Assembly (NCBI GenBank): GCA_964611295.1
Contig: CAZSWV010000008.1
Span: forward strand, 1-64,000
Reading direction: 5' to 3'
Length of the DNA stretch: 64,000 nt
From: B73-G16 sp964611295
GTDB lineage: Bacteria; Desulfobacterota; B13-G15
Shown here: piece by piece, positions 7,055 through 15,291 of the stretch
Position numbering within the stretch: the first letter of the stretch is position 1
Layout of the letters: every line of letters begins with the position of its first letter
The notes under the pieces: generated by a model
The model's database searches: none
What the model was told of the DNA's origin: nothing
The model's input: the letters and a program-made list of their open reading frames with translations, nothing else
Made by a program: the position numbers and the translations under genes

Positions 7055-7816
7055 TTACTTGAGGATGGAGCTATACCAGGCTATGATCCTTTCCCCCCAA
7101 AGTAGGTAGAGGAAGGACCCGATGGATAGGAAGGGACCAAAGGGAATGGCCCCTTGGGCCTCGAGCCGTTTTAGTTTCATGAGGAGGAATCCCACGCATG
7201 CCCCAAGGAAGGAGCCGAAGAACATGGAGAAAAGGGCGCCTTTGGGGCCGGTGAAGGCACCTATCATGGCCAGTAGTTTGACATCCCCTCCTCCCATTCC
7301 TTCTCGTTTTCTGAGAAGTTCGTAAAGGAACCCTATGAGGAACAGTCCGCCGCCTCCGACCAAAAGTCCCAATAGGGCTTGGTAGGGCTTCAAGGTCAGG
7401 CCCAAAAGGGAGCCGATGATCCCCAAAACGAGTCCCCCTAAGGTGAGGACATCGGGGATGATCCTATGTTCCAAGTCGATGAAGGAGGAGACAAGGAGAG
7501 AGGAGAAGAAAAAATAGTAGAGGAAGGCCTTGGGGCCAAGACCAAACCTGGAGATACAGAAAAGGGCCAAAAGGCCGCTTAGACCTTCCACTAAGGGGTA
7601 TCTAGGGGATATAGGGGATTCACAATACCTGCATTTGCCCTTCAGCAGAAGGTAGCTCAAAAGGGGGATATTGTCCTTTGGCCTGATGGGGCTTTTGCAT
7701 TTTGGGCAAAAGGACCTAGGTTTAAGGAGGGAAATACCCCTTGGGAGTCGGAAGATGCACACGTTAAAAAAGCTTCCGAAGACAGCGCCTATGATGAAGG
7801 CAAAGGCTTCCAGCAT
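7055..7816 (-). CDS. pilD: prepilin peptidase (type IV leader peptidase), 253 aa
   Basis: Inner-membrane aspartyl protease and N-methyltransferase that matures type IV pilins and type II secretion pseudopilins. It has the N-terminal GSFFNVCIFRLPRG segment, the cytoplasmic zinc domain with paired CxxC (CPKCKSPIRP and CRYCESPISP), catalytic Asp in 'SSFIDLEHRIIPD' and in the 'GMGGGDVKLLAMIG' motif, and about 8 membrane helices. The bifunctional form is indicated by the zinc cysteines. RBS GGAGGTG precedes the ATG. No pilin genes are in the window. Confidence 0.95.
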   Translation of the reverse strand: MLEAFAFIIGAVFGSFFNVCIFRLPRGISLLKPRSFCPKCKSPIRPKDNIPLLSYLLLKGKCRYCESPISPRYPLVEGLSGLLALFCISRFGLGPKAFLYYFFFSSLLVSSFIDLEHRIIPDVLTLGGLVLGIIGSLLGLTLKPYQALLGLLVGGGGLFLIGFLYELLRKREGMGGGDVKLLAMIGAFTGPKGALFSMFFGSFLGACVGFLLMKLKRLEAQGAIPFGPFLSIGSFLYLLWGERIIAWYSSILK

Positions 7817-7857
7817 CTTTTGACACCTCCTTTGGGCTGAGGTAATCTCTCCACGGG

Positions 7858-8727
7858 ATGGACGGCCGAAAGGTCTTCAAGGAGGGTGAAACGGTTATCC
7901 TTTACGACCCGGACAAAGACGCCCAGCTCGCTTATAAGCTCAAAAGGGGGGCAAAGGTCAACCTCCACAAAGGGCTTGTTGACTTCGAGCCCATCCTTGG
8001 AAAGGAAGACGGGACGGTGGTAAGGACCTCTACCGGCGGCACCTTTATAGCCTTCAAACCCACCTTGCGGCAGTTCATCATGCATATGAAAAGGGACACC
8101 CAGATAATATACCCTAAGGACATAGGGATCATCCTCCTTTATGCAGACATCTACCCCGGGGCAAAGGTCCTTGAGGCAGGCATAGGTTCCGGGGCCCTGA
8201 CGCTTGGCCTTCTTAGGGCCGTTGGAAGGGAAGGAAAGGTGATCTCTTATGAGATACGAGAGGAGTTTGCCCAAAGGGCCATAGAAAACATACGTCAGTA
8301 CTTTGGGGAAACTGAGAACCACATCGTGAAAATAAGGGACGTCTACGAAGGGATAGAGGAATCCGATCTTGACAGGGTGATCCTCGATGTCCCTGAACCC
8401 TGGAGGGCCTTGGAACACGTAAAAGAGGCCTTACGCCCAGGCGGGATCTTCCTGAGCTATCTGCCGACCATCATACAGGTGAAGACCTTGGTGGACGCCT
8501 TGAGGGCAGAGAAGGCCTTTTGCGCAGTTGAGGTCCTCGAGGTCCTGGTGAGGAACTGGCAGATAGAAGGCCTAAGCGTCAGACCCTTCCACCGTATGGT
8601 GGCACACACGGGTTTTTTGACCATAGCCCGAAGGCTAAGGCTGCCAGAGGAAGAAGAACCCAAATCTGGGAGGGAAGACCTCTCCGTATCTGACCAAGCC
8701 AAGGGATTCCAGGAGCTCCCTCAGTAA
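7858..8727 (+). CDS. trmI: tRNA (adenine-58-N1) methyltransferase TrmI, 289 aa
   Basis: Methylates A58 in the T loop of tRNA, needed for growth at high temperature in Thermus. Contains the TrmI beta-barrel N-terminus with PKDIGIILLYADIYPG, the SAM-binding motif 'VLEAGIGSGALTLGLL' and 'VILDVPEPWRALE' (motif IV). Slightly longer than usual because of an acidic tail (LPEEEEPKSGREDLSV). That tail overlaps the 3' end of sppA on the other strand by 93 nt. Divergent from the prepilin peptidase with only 41 bp between them. Confidence 0.92.
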   Translation: MDGRKVFKEGETVILYDPDKDAQLAYKLKRGAKVNLHKGLVDFEPILGKEDGTVVRTSTGGTFIAFKPTLRQFIMHMKRDTQIIYPKDIGIILLYADIYPGAKVLEAGIGSGALTLGLLRAVGREGKVISYEIREEFAQRAIENIRQYFGETENHIVKIRDVYEGIEESDLDRVILDVPEPWRALEHVKEALRPGGIFLSYLPTIIQVKTLVDALRAEKAFCAVEVLEVLVRNWQIEGLSVRPFHRMVAHTGFLTIARRLRLPEEEEPKSGREDLSVSDQAKGFQELPQ

Positions 8728-9495
8728 GCCACGCTTCTTGCGGGCAAAGACCAGCTCCGGTTCCCCTTTTATTCCGACAAGGGCCTTGGCAAGCTTTACC
8801 GCTTCTTCGAATCCCCCCAGTTGGTCCACGAGCCCGAGCTCCAAGGCCTGCCTGCCGCTGAAGACCCTCCCATCGGCAATAGGCCTCAGCTTCTCAAGGG
8901 GTATACCCCTTGCGCGGGAGACGTCTTCGAGGAACTGTTCGTGCACATCCCTTATTACCCCTTCCAAAAGCCCCTTTTCCTCCTCGGTCATACCCCGGAA
9001 AGGTGAGCCTATGTCCTTATACGGGCCGCTTTTTACCACATGGCTCCTTACGCCTACCTTCCTCATCAACCCCTCGAAGTCCGTAAAGTACATGGCAACG
9101 CCTAAGGAACCGGTAAGGGTACCAGGGTTTGAAACTACCTTATGGGCCGCAGAGGCCACGTAATAACCCCCGGAGGCAGCCACATCTGCTAGGGAAGCCA
9201 CGACCTTCTTCTTCTCCCTGAGCCTCATCAAGGCGCTGTAAAGTTCCTGTGTGGCACCCACGCTCCCGCCAGGGGAATTCACCCTCACAATAACCGCCTT
9301 GACCCTCTTGTCCTTGGAAAACCTCTCGATCCAGTCCAAAAGATAACTAGGATCTTCTATCACCCCTTCTACTTCCAACACCCCTACCTTCGGACCCAAA
9401 AGGCCGTTTTCCTTAATTAGAAGGCCCAAAGCCAAAATAAGCCCTCCAACCAACACCAAAAGCACAAAAAGGGCACTCACAATGCGCCTTCTCAC
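8635..9495 (-). CDS. sppA: signal peptide peptidase SppA, 36K type, 286 aa
   Basis: Membrane-anchored serine protease that degrades cleaved signal peptides. N-terminal anchor at residues about 5-27; 'VRVNSPGGSVGATQELY' substrate strand; nucleophile Ser in 'VAASGGYYVASAA'; general base Lys in 'VVKSGPYKDIGSP'. The C-terminal 'FGFFFLW' end is like other SppA proteins, so the 3' overlap with trmI is real coding on both strands. It lies 4 nt after the exported protein gene. Confidence 0.92.
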   Translation of the reverse strand: MRRRIVSALFVLLVLVGGLILALGLLIKENGLLGPKVGVLEVEGVIEDPSYLLDWIERFSKDKRVKAVIVRVNSPGGSVGATQELYSALMRLREKKKVVASLADVAASGGYYVASAAHKVVSNPGTLTGSLGVAMYFTDFEGLMRKVGVRSHVVKSGPYKDIGSPFRGMTEEEKGLLEGVIRDVHEQFLEDVSRARGIPLEKLRPIADGRVFSGRQALELGLVDQLGGFEEAVKLAKALVGIKGEPELVFARKKRGLLRELLESLGLVRYGEVFPPRFGFFFLWQP

Positions 9496-9499
9496 CCTT

Positions 9500-10120
9500 T
9501 CAGCCCCCTTTCCACAAAAGTTTGAAAAATCCTTCCCCCTGTTCGAGCACTTCCAGAGGGAGGCCTTTTAAAGCTTGGGAGATGTCCATCCCCTTTTTTG
9601 CCTTAACCTCCCAAAGGAATAGCCCTTTTTCGGCCTCCCTAAGGGTTATTTCCCCAAAGCCTCCTATACTCTCAAGGGATTCTTTCAACTTCAGGAAATC
9701 CTCAAAGCGTTCGACTCCCCTAACCTCAAGGAGGTAAACCACCTCTTCAACTTCAAGGGCTCCTCTCTTCTTCAAGTACTCGGAAAGTCCCCCCTTGTCC
9801 AAAAGCACCTCCAACCTTAACCCTCTTTCAGTAGGTTCATCCCACCGTTCGAGGACCCTGTAGCTTGACACAAAGTCCGTAAACTTCTCCCTAAGGGCCT
9901 CCTCCGCCCCTTTGGCCCCCATATCCTTGGCCAGCTTTATGACCGCTTCCATAAGCCCTGTCCTCAACAACTCGTCCCAACGGGCGACCTTTCCCCCTTC
10001 TTTAGAGCTCGAAACGGTGGAAAGGACCTTGACATAAGGACCCCCTGCTTCAGAAGAGGCAACCAAAAACAAAAGAAGTGTAAAGAACACTATAAGGAAA
10101 GGCCTGCTGCAGACCGCCAT
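9500..10120 (-). CDS. exported protein of unknown function, 206 aa
   Basis: Not recognised with certainty. A signal peptide (FLIVFFTLLLFLVASSEA, cleavage about residue 24) is followed by an alpha/beta region 'LLRTGLMEAVIKLAKDMGAKGAEEAL' and 'VLERWDEPTERGLRLEVLLD'. The layout faintly recalls DUF2066-type or FlgT-like periplasmic proteins. ATG at 10120 with GGTGAGG upstream is preferred to 10135. The first 31 nt overlap the scpA 3' end on the same strand. Co-transcribed with sppA, so an envelope role is likely. Confidence 0.6.
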   Translation of the reverse strand: MAVCSRPFLIVFFTLLLFLVASSEAGGPYVKVLSTVSSSKEGGKVARWDELLRTGLMEAVIKLAKDMGAKGAEEALREKFTDFVSSYRVLERWDEPTERGLRLEVLLDKGGLSEYLKKRGALEVEEVVYLLEVRGVERFEDFLKLKESLESIGGFGEITLREAEKGLFLWEVKAKKGMDISQALKGLPLEVLEQGEGFFKLLWKGG

Positions 10121-10770
10121 CTGGGCCTCACCCATATCTCCCCAAAGGGAGCCGCTTGGTGTAAGGATATGCGTCCCTGCCGACAGAGCTCGAGTGCCCC
10201 AAGGAAAAGCGGGATGACTTCCTCCTTATGGCCTTGGATCTTGAACTCCCCTTCCCTTTCCAACCGTTCAAGCAGTAACTCCATCCATCTCTTCAGGTCA
10301 AAGGCCTCATGAGTCCTGAAATCCGCCTTTGGAGCGGTAGACCTCCTGAAAAGGACACGGGCCGATACCATCAAGGAAGAAAGGTCCGCCTCAACCTCCT
10401 CTTCTCCTTCGGTTAAAGGCCTTGTAAAGACGTCCCAGCCGAGCAAGGGCCTATGGTTCAAGAAGTCCACAAGGAGGTCAAATGCTTCGTCCTTCTGGGG
10501 GACAAAAGGCTCTATCTCAAGGTCATCTTCTTCCACCCTCGACGGCAAAAGGACCTTCGATTTGAGAAAGGCCAACACTGCCACTATGAGGAGCTGATCG
10601 GCCAAAAAACCTAGGTATTTCTTTTCGGCCCTTTTAAAGGCCCTTATCACTTCCCTTAAAATCGCCGAAATGGGGATGACCTTAAGGTCCACCTTCCCCT
10701 TTTTGGCCATCTCCAAAAGCAGCCCGAGAGGACCTTCAAAACCTGCCACCTTGACCAAAAAGGGGACCAT
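10090..10770 (-). CDS. scpA: segregation and condensation protein A (ScpA kleisin), 226 aa
   Basis: Kleisin subunit bridging SMC heads in chromosome condensation. N-terminal 'GFEGPLGLLLEMAKKGKVDLKVIPI' is the ScpA signature, followed by 'FLADQLLIVAVLAFLKSKVLLP', and a winged-helix C-terminal domain (FLGALELCRQGRISLHQ). ATG at 10770 overlaps the trpS stop as TGATG; upstream GTG (10773) and TTG (10776) are also in frame. No scpB or smc nearby. Confidence 0.88.
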   Translation of the reverse strand: MVPFLVKVAGFEGPLGLLLEMAKKGKVDLKVIPISAILREVIRAFKRAEKKYLGFLADQLLIVAVLAFLKSKVLLPSRVEEDDLEIEPFVPQKDEAFDLLVDFLNHRPLLGWDVFTRPLTEGEEEVEADLSSLMVSARVLFRRSTAPKADFRTHEAFDLKRWMELLLERLEREGEFKIQGHKEEVIPLFLGALELCRQGRISLHQAAPFGEIWVRPRWRSAAGLSL

Positions 10771-11753
10771 CACCAATCCAAGGCCATGGCGCGGCGGACC
10801 TCTTCCATGGTCTCCTGGGCCACTTGCCGCGCCCTTTGGCTGCCTTCAACCAATATCTGCCTTACTTCGTCCTTACGGTCAAGGAGCCTGGACCTTTTTT
10901 CTTGTAAGGGCGAAAGGGCCTGAAGGAGGTTCCCCGTAAGGATCCTCTTGCAATCGACACAACCTATACCGGCTTTACGGCATTCCTGATCTATCTCGCT
11001 CTGTTTCTCCCCAGGACTGTAAAGCTTGTGGAGGGCAAATACCGGACAAAGCTCAGGCCGTCCTGGATCGGTCCTCCTTCCCCTCTGGGGATCGGTGAAC
11101 ATCACGGAGATCTTCTGCGAGACCACCTCTGGGGGGTCCGAGAGGTAGATGGCGTTGTTGTAACTTTTGCTCATCTTCCTTCCGTCTGTCCCAGGTATAT
11201 AAGGGGATTCCGTCAACAAGGCCTGCGGCTCAGGGAAGGTCTCGCCGTATAGGTAGTTGAAGCGCCTGGCTATTTCCCTACAAAGCTCCACATGGGGGAG
11301 CTGGTCCTTGCCCACGGGTACAAACTCGGCCTTGTAGATGAGGATGTCGGCAGCCTGAAGCACGGGATAACCCAAAAAACCGTACGTCCCAAGGTCTTTC
11401 TCCTTGAGTTCCTCTTGCTGCTCTTTATAAGTAGGGTTCCTCTCAAGCCAACCAAGGGGCGTGATCATAGAGAACAGGAGGTGCAACTCGGCATGCTCCT
11501 TCACCCAAGACTGCACAAAAAGGACCGACCTGTCGGGATCAAGGCCTACCGCAAGCCAGTCAAGGACCATCTCCCCTATGTAGTCCTTTAGGACCTGCGG
11601 CTCCTTGTACTCTGTGGTCAGGGCATGCCAATCCGCCACAAAATAAAAGCATTCATAACGGTCTTGAAGGGCCTTCCAGTTCTCCAAGGCACCATGTAGG
11701 TGCCCAAGGTGTAACTTCCCCGTAGGCCTCATCCCACTTAAAACCCTCTGCAT
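10770..11753 (-). CDS. trpS: tryptophanyl-tRNA synthetase, 327 aa
   Basis: Class I aminoacyl-tRNA synthetase. HIGH-type motif in 'PTGKLHLGHLHGALENW', the substrate loop 'GYPVLQAADILIYKAEFVPVG', and KMSKS in 'GRKMSKSYNN'. A four-cysteine cluster (CRKAGIGCVDCKRIL) near residue 270 is typical of some bacterial TrpS. Full family length. Adjacent scpA and site-2 protease form a conserved-looking S2P-trpS-scpA order. Confidence 0.96.
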   Translation of the reverse strand: MQRVLSGMRPTGKLHLGHLHGALENWKALQDRYECFYFVADWHALTTEYKEPQVLKDYIGEMVLDWLAVGLDPDRSVLFVQSWVKEHAELHLLFSMITPLGWLERNPTYKEQQEELKEKDLGTYGFLGYPVLQAADILIYKAEFVPVGKDQLPHVELCREIARRFNYLYGETFPEPQALLTESPYIPGTDGRKMSKSYNNAIYLSDPPEVVSQKISVMFTDPQRGRRTDPGRPELCPVFALHKLYSPGEKQSEIDQECRKAGIGCVDCKRILTGNLLQALSPLQEKRSRLLDRKDEVRQILVEGSQRARQVAQETMEEVRRAMALDW

Positions 11754-11767
11754 GGCCTTCGCCTCCT

Positions 11768-12400
11768 TTACAGGGGATGGCCCGTAAAGAGCCCAAAAAG
11801 GGAATAAAGCACAGGGTATATCACTGCCCTTACAACCCCAAGCAGGATGAGCCCCACTAAGATTATGAAACCATAAGGCTCCAAATAAACCAAGGCCCTG
11901 GCCTTCTTCCTCGGGAGGATGCCCATGAGGATGCGGCTTCCGTCAAGAGGAGGGACTGGTATGAGGTTAAAAAGGGCAAGGCCTAGGTTCACTATTACGG
12001 CTATCCTCAACATCAAAGAAAGGGGTAAAAACAGAAGTTCAAAACGCTCTACAAGCCCCCAGAACACAAGGCCCCTGTAAGCCAAGGCGCAAAGCAAGGC
12101 CAACAGGACATTGGCCATAGGTCCTGCTAGGGCCACAAAGGCCATATCCCTACGTGGGTCGCGGAAGTTGAAAGGGTTTACGGGGACAGGCTTAGCCCAA
12201 CCTATGGTCCTTGTCAAGAAGAAAACAAGTGTCCCTATGGGGTCAAGGTGCTTAAAGGGGTTAAGGGTGAGGCGACCGAGGAGCTTTGCCGTAGGGTCAC
12301 CTAGCCTTAAGGCCATCCAACCATGGGCCACTTCGTGTACCGTGACGGCCAAAAGCACAGGTACGATCATCAACAGGATCTGTTGAACCGTGGAGTACAT
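11768..12400 (-). CDS. site-2 protease family (M50) membrane metalloprotease, 210 aa
   Basis: Polytopic zinc protease: HExxH in 'AVTVHEVAHGWMALRLGDPTA' in the first helix and the third ligand in 'NLIPVPPLDGSRIL'. No PDZ or CBS domain, matching the short group often found next to trpS and scpA. ATG at 12400 has no Shine-Dalgarno; the promoter places +1 about 2 nt upstream, so the mRNA may be leaderless. Confidence 0.93.
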   Translation of the reverse strand: MYSTVQQILLMIVPVLLAVTVHEVAHGWMALRLGDPTAKLLGRLTLNPFKHLDPIGTLVFFLTRTIGWAKPVPVNPFNFRDPRRDMAFVALAGPMANVLLALLCALAYRGLVFWGLVERFELLFLPLSLMLRIAVIVNLGLALFNLIPVPPLDGSRILMGILPRKKARALVYLEPYGFIILVGLILLGVVRAVIYPVLYSLFGLFTGHPL

Positions 12401-12408
12401 TTACGGCA

Positions 12409-12437
12409 AAATTATCAGAGCCCTTCTCACAAGTCAA
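12409..12437 (-). promoter_or_regulatory. promoter for S2P-trpS-scpA-exported protein-sppA
   Basis: TTGACT (complement of 12432-12437), 17-nt spacer, TAATTT (complement of 12409-12414). Predicted +1 at about 12402, leaving at most about 2 nt before the ATG. Confidence 0.55.
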
Positions 12438-12450
12438 ACTGGAGGGGGAC

Positions 12451-13605
12451 ATGGAAAGGGTGATACCGTACATAGAAGGAGACGGCACTGGACCCGAGAT
12501 CTGGGAGGCAGCCAGGTACGTCTTCGACGAAGCTTTAAGGAAGGCCTACGGGGGACAGAGACGGGTAAAATGGCTTGAAGTCCTTGCAGGTGAAAAGGCC
12601 TTCCGCGAAACCGGCACTTATCTGCCCGAAGAGACCCTTGAGACCATAAGGCGCTATGGGGTGGGGATAAAGGGGCCTCTTTCCACTCCAATCGCCGGGG
12701 GGATAAGGAGCCTCAACGTGGCTATAAGGCAGAAGTTAGACCTATACGCCTGCATACGCCCAGTGAAGTACATCCCTGGGACCCCAAGCCCTTTGAAAAA
12801 CCCGGAGAAGGTGGACATGGTGGTCTTCCGTGAGAACACCGAGGATGTGTATGCGGGCATAGAATGGCCTTCTATGAGTCCTGAGGCCCAAAAGGTCATA
12901 GGGTTCTTGAACCGTGAGATGGGGCTTTCCTTGGATCCATCTGCAGGCATAGGCATAAAGGTGATGACCCCTCGTGGCTCAAAGAGGCTCATAAGGATGG
13001 CCATAAAATGGGCCTTGAAGATGGGGAGGAAAAGCGTAACAGTGGTCCACAAAGGCAACATCATGAAGTTCACCGAAGGGGCCTTCAGGAACTGGGCCTA
13101 TGAGGTGGCAAAAGAGGAGTTCGGGGACAAGGTCCTCTTTGAGGACCAATGCGAGGGCGAACCACCCGAAGGGAAGCTGGTCCTGAAAGAGCGGCTTGCA
13201 GACGCCATGTTCCAACAGGCCTTGCTCAGGCCCGAGGAATACGACGTCTTGGCTACACCCAACTTGAACGGCGACTATCTCTCCGATGCCCTTGCAGCCA
13301 TGGTAGGCGGCCTCGGCATGGCCCCTGGCGCAAACGTAGGGGATGAGGTAGCGGTCTTTGAGGCCACGCACGGTACTGCCCCAAAGTACGCTGGAAAGAA
13401 GGTGGTCAACCCTTCCTCCTTGATCCTCTCAGGTGCCATGATGTTCGAGTACATAGGATGGACAGAAGTGGCCCAACTCATACGCGAAGCCCTTGGGAAG
13501 ACCATCCAGGAAAAGATCGTCACCTACGACCTTGCCAGACAAATGGAAGGGGCAAAACAGGTAGGGACCTTCGAATTCGCCCAAGCAGTGGTAGAAAGGC
13601 TTTGA
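12451..13605 (+). CDS. icd: isocitrate dehydrogenase, NADP-type, 384 aa
   Basis: Decarboxylates isocitrate to 2-oxoglutarate in the TCA cycle. The phosphorylatable-serine substrate loop 'GGIRSLNVAIRQKLDLYACIRPV' matches E. coli Icd around Ser113, then 'DMVVFRENTEDVYAGIEW' and 'EATHGTAPKYAG'. The Lys-Tyr of PKYAG and the Arg of 'TYDLARQM' correspond to the E. coli NADP-specificity residues K344, Y345 and R395, so NADP is predicted. Somewhat shorter than E. coli Icd (416 aa). RBS GGAGGGGG upstream. Confidence 0.95.
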   Translation: MERVIPYIEGDGTGPEIWEAARYVFDEALRKAYGGQRRVKWLEVLAGEKAFRETGTYLPEETLETIRRYGVGIKGPLSTPIAGGIRSLNVAIRQKLDLYACIRPVKYIPGTPSPLKNPEKVDMVVFRENTEDVYAGIEWPSMSPEAQKVIGFLNREMGLSLDPSAGIGIKVMTPRGSKRLIRMAIKWALKMGRKSVTVVHKGNIMKFTEGAFRNWAYEVAKEEFGDKVLFEDQCEGEPPEGKLVLKERLADAMFQQALLRPEEYDVLATPNLNGDYLSDALAAMVGGLGMAPGANVGDEVAVFEATHGTAPKYAGKKVVNPSSLILSGAMMFEYIGWTEVAQLIREALGKTIQEKIVTYDLARQMEGAKQVGTFEFAQAVVERL

Positions 13606-14210
13606 AGGCCTTAAGGCAAGAACTCATCCTCGTGGGCACCGTCCACAGGGCCCCAAAGGGCTATGAATCCCTTATAAAGGTACTTTATGCCGAAAGGCCA
13701 GAGGTGATCACTGTGGAGGTAAGCCCCTATGGCCTTAGGTTCAGAAAGAAGAAGAGGGAACTCCTTGAGAAAGACGGCCTCCCTTTGGGCCTTAAGGCCT
13801 ACCTTGAAATCCCCTACGAATACAAGGCAGCTAAGGACTATGGGGTAGACCAAGGCATACCGGTGATCCCCATTGACCTTTGTTGGTATTCAAAAAGGTT
13901 CCTAAGAGACCTGAAGGAACTTTTCATAAACTACGTGGAGGGCTCTGTCTCTAGCTTTTTAGAGCAGTACAGGATAGCCCTCCTCTGTTGGGATGATCCC
14001 ATCTTGGCACGCGCCTTCCTTAAACACCTTGATCCGAAGAGGGAGAAGGCCTTGGCGAAAAGGGTTTTCTCCATATTCGTGCGCTTAGAAAAGAGGCTCA
14101 TGCACATAGGAGGCTGGACCCACATGTTGCCTTTGCCAGAAACCCTCTTCGGCCTTTTGAGACCCCTTAATCCCAAAAGGATCCTGCTGTTACCAGAAGG
14201 GGAACGCTGA
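13602..14210 (+). CDS. TraB/GumN-like protein, short form, 202 aa
   Basis: Opens 'LKALRQELILVGTVHRAPKG' then 'PEVITVEVSPYGLRFR', the beta-strand/His/Glu pattern that begins TraB-type (Tiki-related) proteins. Much shorter than usual (about 390 aa), so the metalloprotease-like activity is doubtful. Start: TTG at 13602 overlapping the icd stop as TTGA; the longer frame back to 13458 only shadows icd. The next gene begins 1 nt after its stop. Confidence 0.6.
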   Translation: MKALRQELILVGTVHRAPKGYESLIKVLYAERPEVITVEVSPYGLRFRKKKRELLEKDGLPLGLKAYLEIPYEYKAAKDYGVDQGIPVIPIDLCWYSKRFLRDLKELFINYVEGSVSSFLEQYRIALLCWDDPILARAFLKHLDPKREKALAKRVFSIFVRLEKRLMHIGGWTHMLPLPETLFGLLRPLNPKRILLLPEGER

Positions 14211-14211
14211 A

Positions 14212-15243
14212 GTGGGCTTCCTCTTGGGTTTCTTCGGGGCTTACCTGGGTCTTCACCTCTATGTCCTCCTCAAGCTCAAAGTCTTCTTAAGGCTAACCGC
14301 TTACGTCCTTGCTCCTTTCACCTTTTTATGGATAAGCCCCCTTCTGGTCCACTTGCTCCTCAAAGGGGATCACCACTTACTGGGTAAGGTCCTGTACCTC
14401 ATCTCCTTTAGCTGGATGGGCCTGCTTTTCCTTTTGGGGATAACCCTGCTTATAGGGGACGCCCTAAGGGTAGTTGGTTTAGTTAACCAGAAAAGGCAGG
14501 TCATCTTCGCCCTTTTCGGCTCCTTGGGCCTTTTGACTTATGGCTTCTTTGAGGCCCTAAACCCACGGGTCCGGTTACTCGAAATCAAAACCCCTAAGGT
14601 CAAAAGACCTTATTCCATAGGGATCATATCTGACTTACACGGTGGGGTGGTGGTCAAGGGGGAGAGGGCAAAAAAGCTCCTTAAGCCCCTTCTTGACGAA
14701 CGGCTTGACCTCTTGGTCTCCTTGGGGGACCTGGTAGAAGACGAAAGCTTTGACGAGATGGGGATCCTCAAAGGGTTAAACCCACCCCTTGGTAAATACG
14801 CCGTCCTCGGAAACCACGAAGGCTATATGGGAGAAGAAAAGGCAGTAAGGATCCTTCAGGCCCTCGGTTTCCATGTCCTCAGAGGAGAAGCCAAAAGGGT
14901 TGGGGAACTCTTAATTTTGGGAGTTGACGACCCCCATGTAAGAGGAGCAAGGGGAATACTTCCCATAAGACCAGAACTTAAGGAGGGCTTTGTGCTCTTG
15001 TTAAAACATAGGCCAGTCTTAAACCGTGAGTTGCCCTTTGACCTCCAACTTTCAGGCCATACCCATGGGGGTCAAATTTTCCCCTTTGGGCTTTTCGTGA
15101 GGGCCTTTTACCCCATAAGGGGGCTTCATGACATGGGGGGTGCCCATCTCTATGTGAGCCCGGGCCTTGGAACGTGGGGACCTCCCGTTCGGGTTTTTTC
15201 GCCCCCTGAGGTCGCTATTTTGAGGCTTTCTCCTTGTCCTTGA
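14212..15243 (+). CDS. membrane-anchored calcineurin-like metallophosphoesterase (YkuE/YaeI type), 343 aa
   Basis: Four or five membrane helices in residues about 1-115, then a metallophosphatase domain with 'ISDLHGGVV', 'SLGDLVEDE', 'VLGNHEGY' and 'LSGHTHGGQIFPFG', all five metal-binding blocks. YkuE/YaeI relatives act on the cytoplasmic membrane surface; substrate not established here. GTG start 1 nt after the preceding stop. Confidence 0.88.
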   Translation: MGFLLGFFGAYLGLHLYVLLKLKVFLRLTAYVLAPFTFLWISPLLVHLLLKGDHHLLGKVLYLISFSWMGLLFLLGITLLIGDALRVVGLVNQKRQVIFALFGSLGLLTYGFFEALNPRVRLLEIKTPKVKRPYSIGIISDLHGGVVVKGERAKKLLKPLLDERLDLLVSLGDLVEDESFDEMGILKGLNPPLGKYAVLGNHEGYMGEEKAVRILQALGFHVLRGEAKRVGELLILGVDDPHVRGARGILPIRPELKEGFVLLLKHRPVLNRELPFDLQLSGHTHGGQIFPFGLFVRAFYPIRGLHDMGGAHLYVSPGLGTWGPPVRVFSPPEVAILRLSPCP

Positions 15244-15268
15244 AATTCCTGGCCAAAGATAGTATAAG
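15240..15268 (+). promoter_or_regulatory. sigma70-type promoter of bpsA operon
   Basis: TTGAAA (15240-15245), 17-nt spacer, TATAAG (15263-15268). The -35 overlaps the stop of the upstream phosphoesterase gene. Predicted +1 near 15275, so a leader of about 17 nt containing the Shine-Dalgarno GGGAGGTG. Confidence 0.7.
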
Positions 15269-15291
15269 GTCGGGCACGGGAGGTGGGAATC

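Noticed and set aside
7789..8418. 209-aa open frame on the minus strand opposite trmI
   Set aside because: It lies within trmI, whose motifs are clear, and its sequence (many Pro, Tyr, His) is that of an antisense shadow without domain features.
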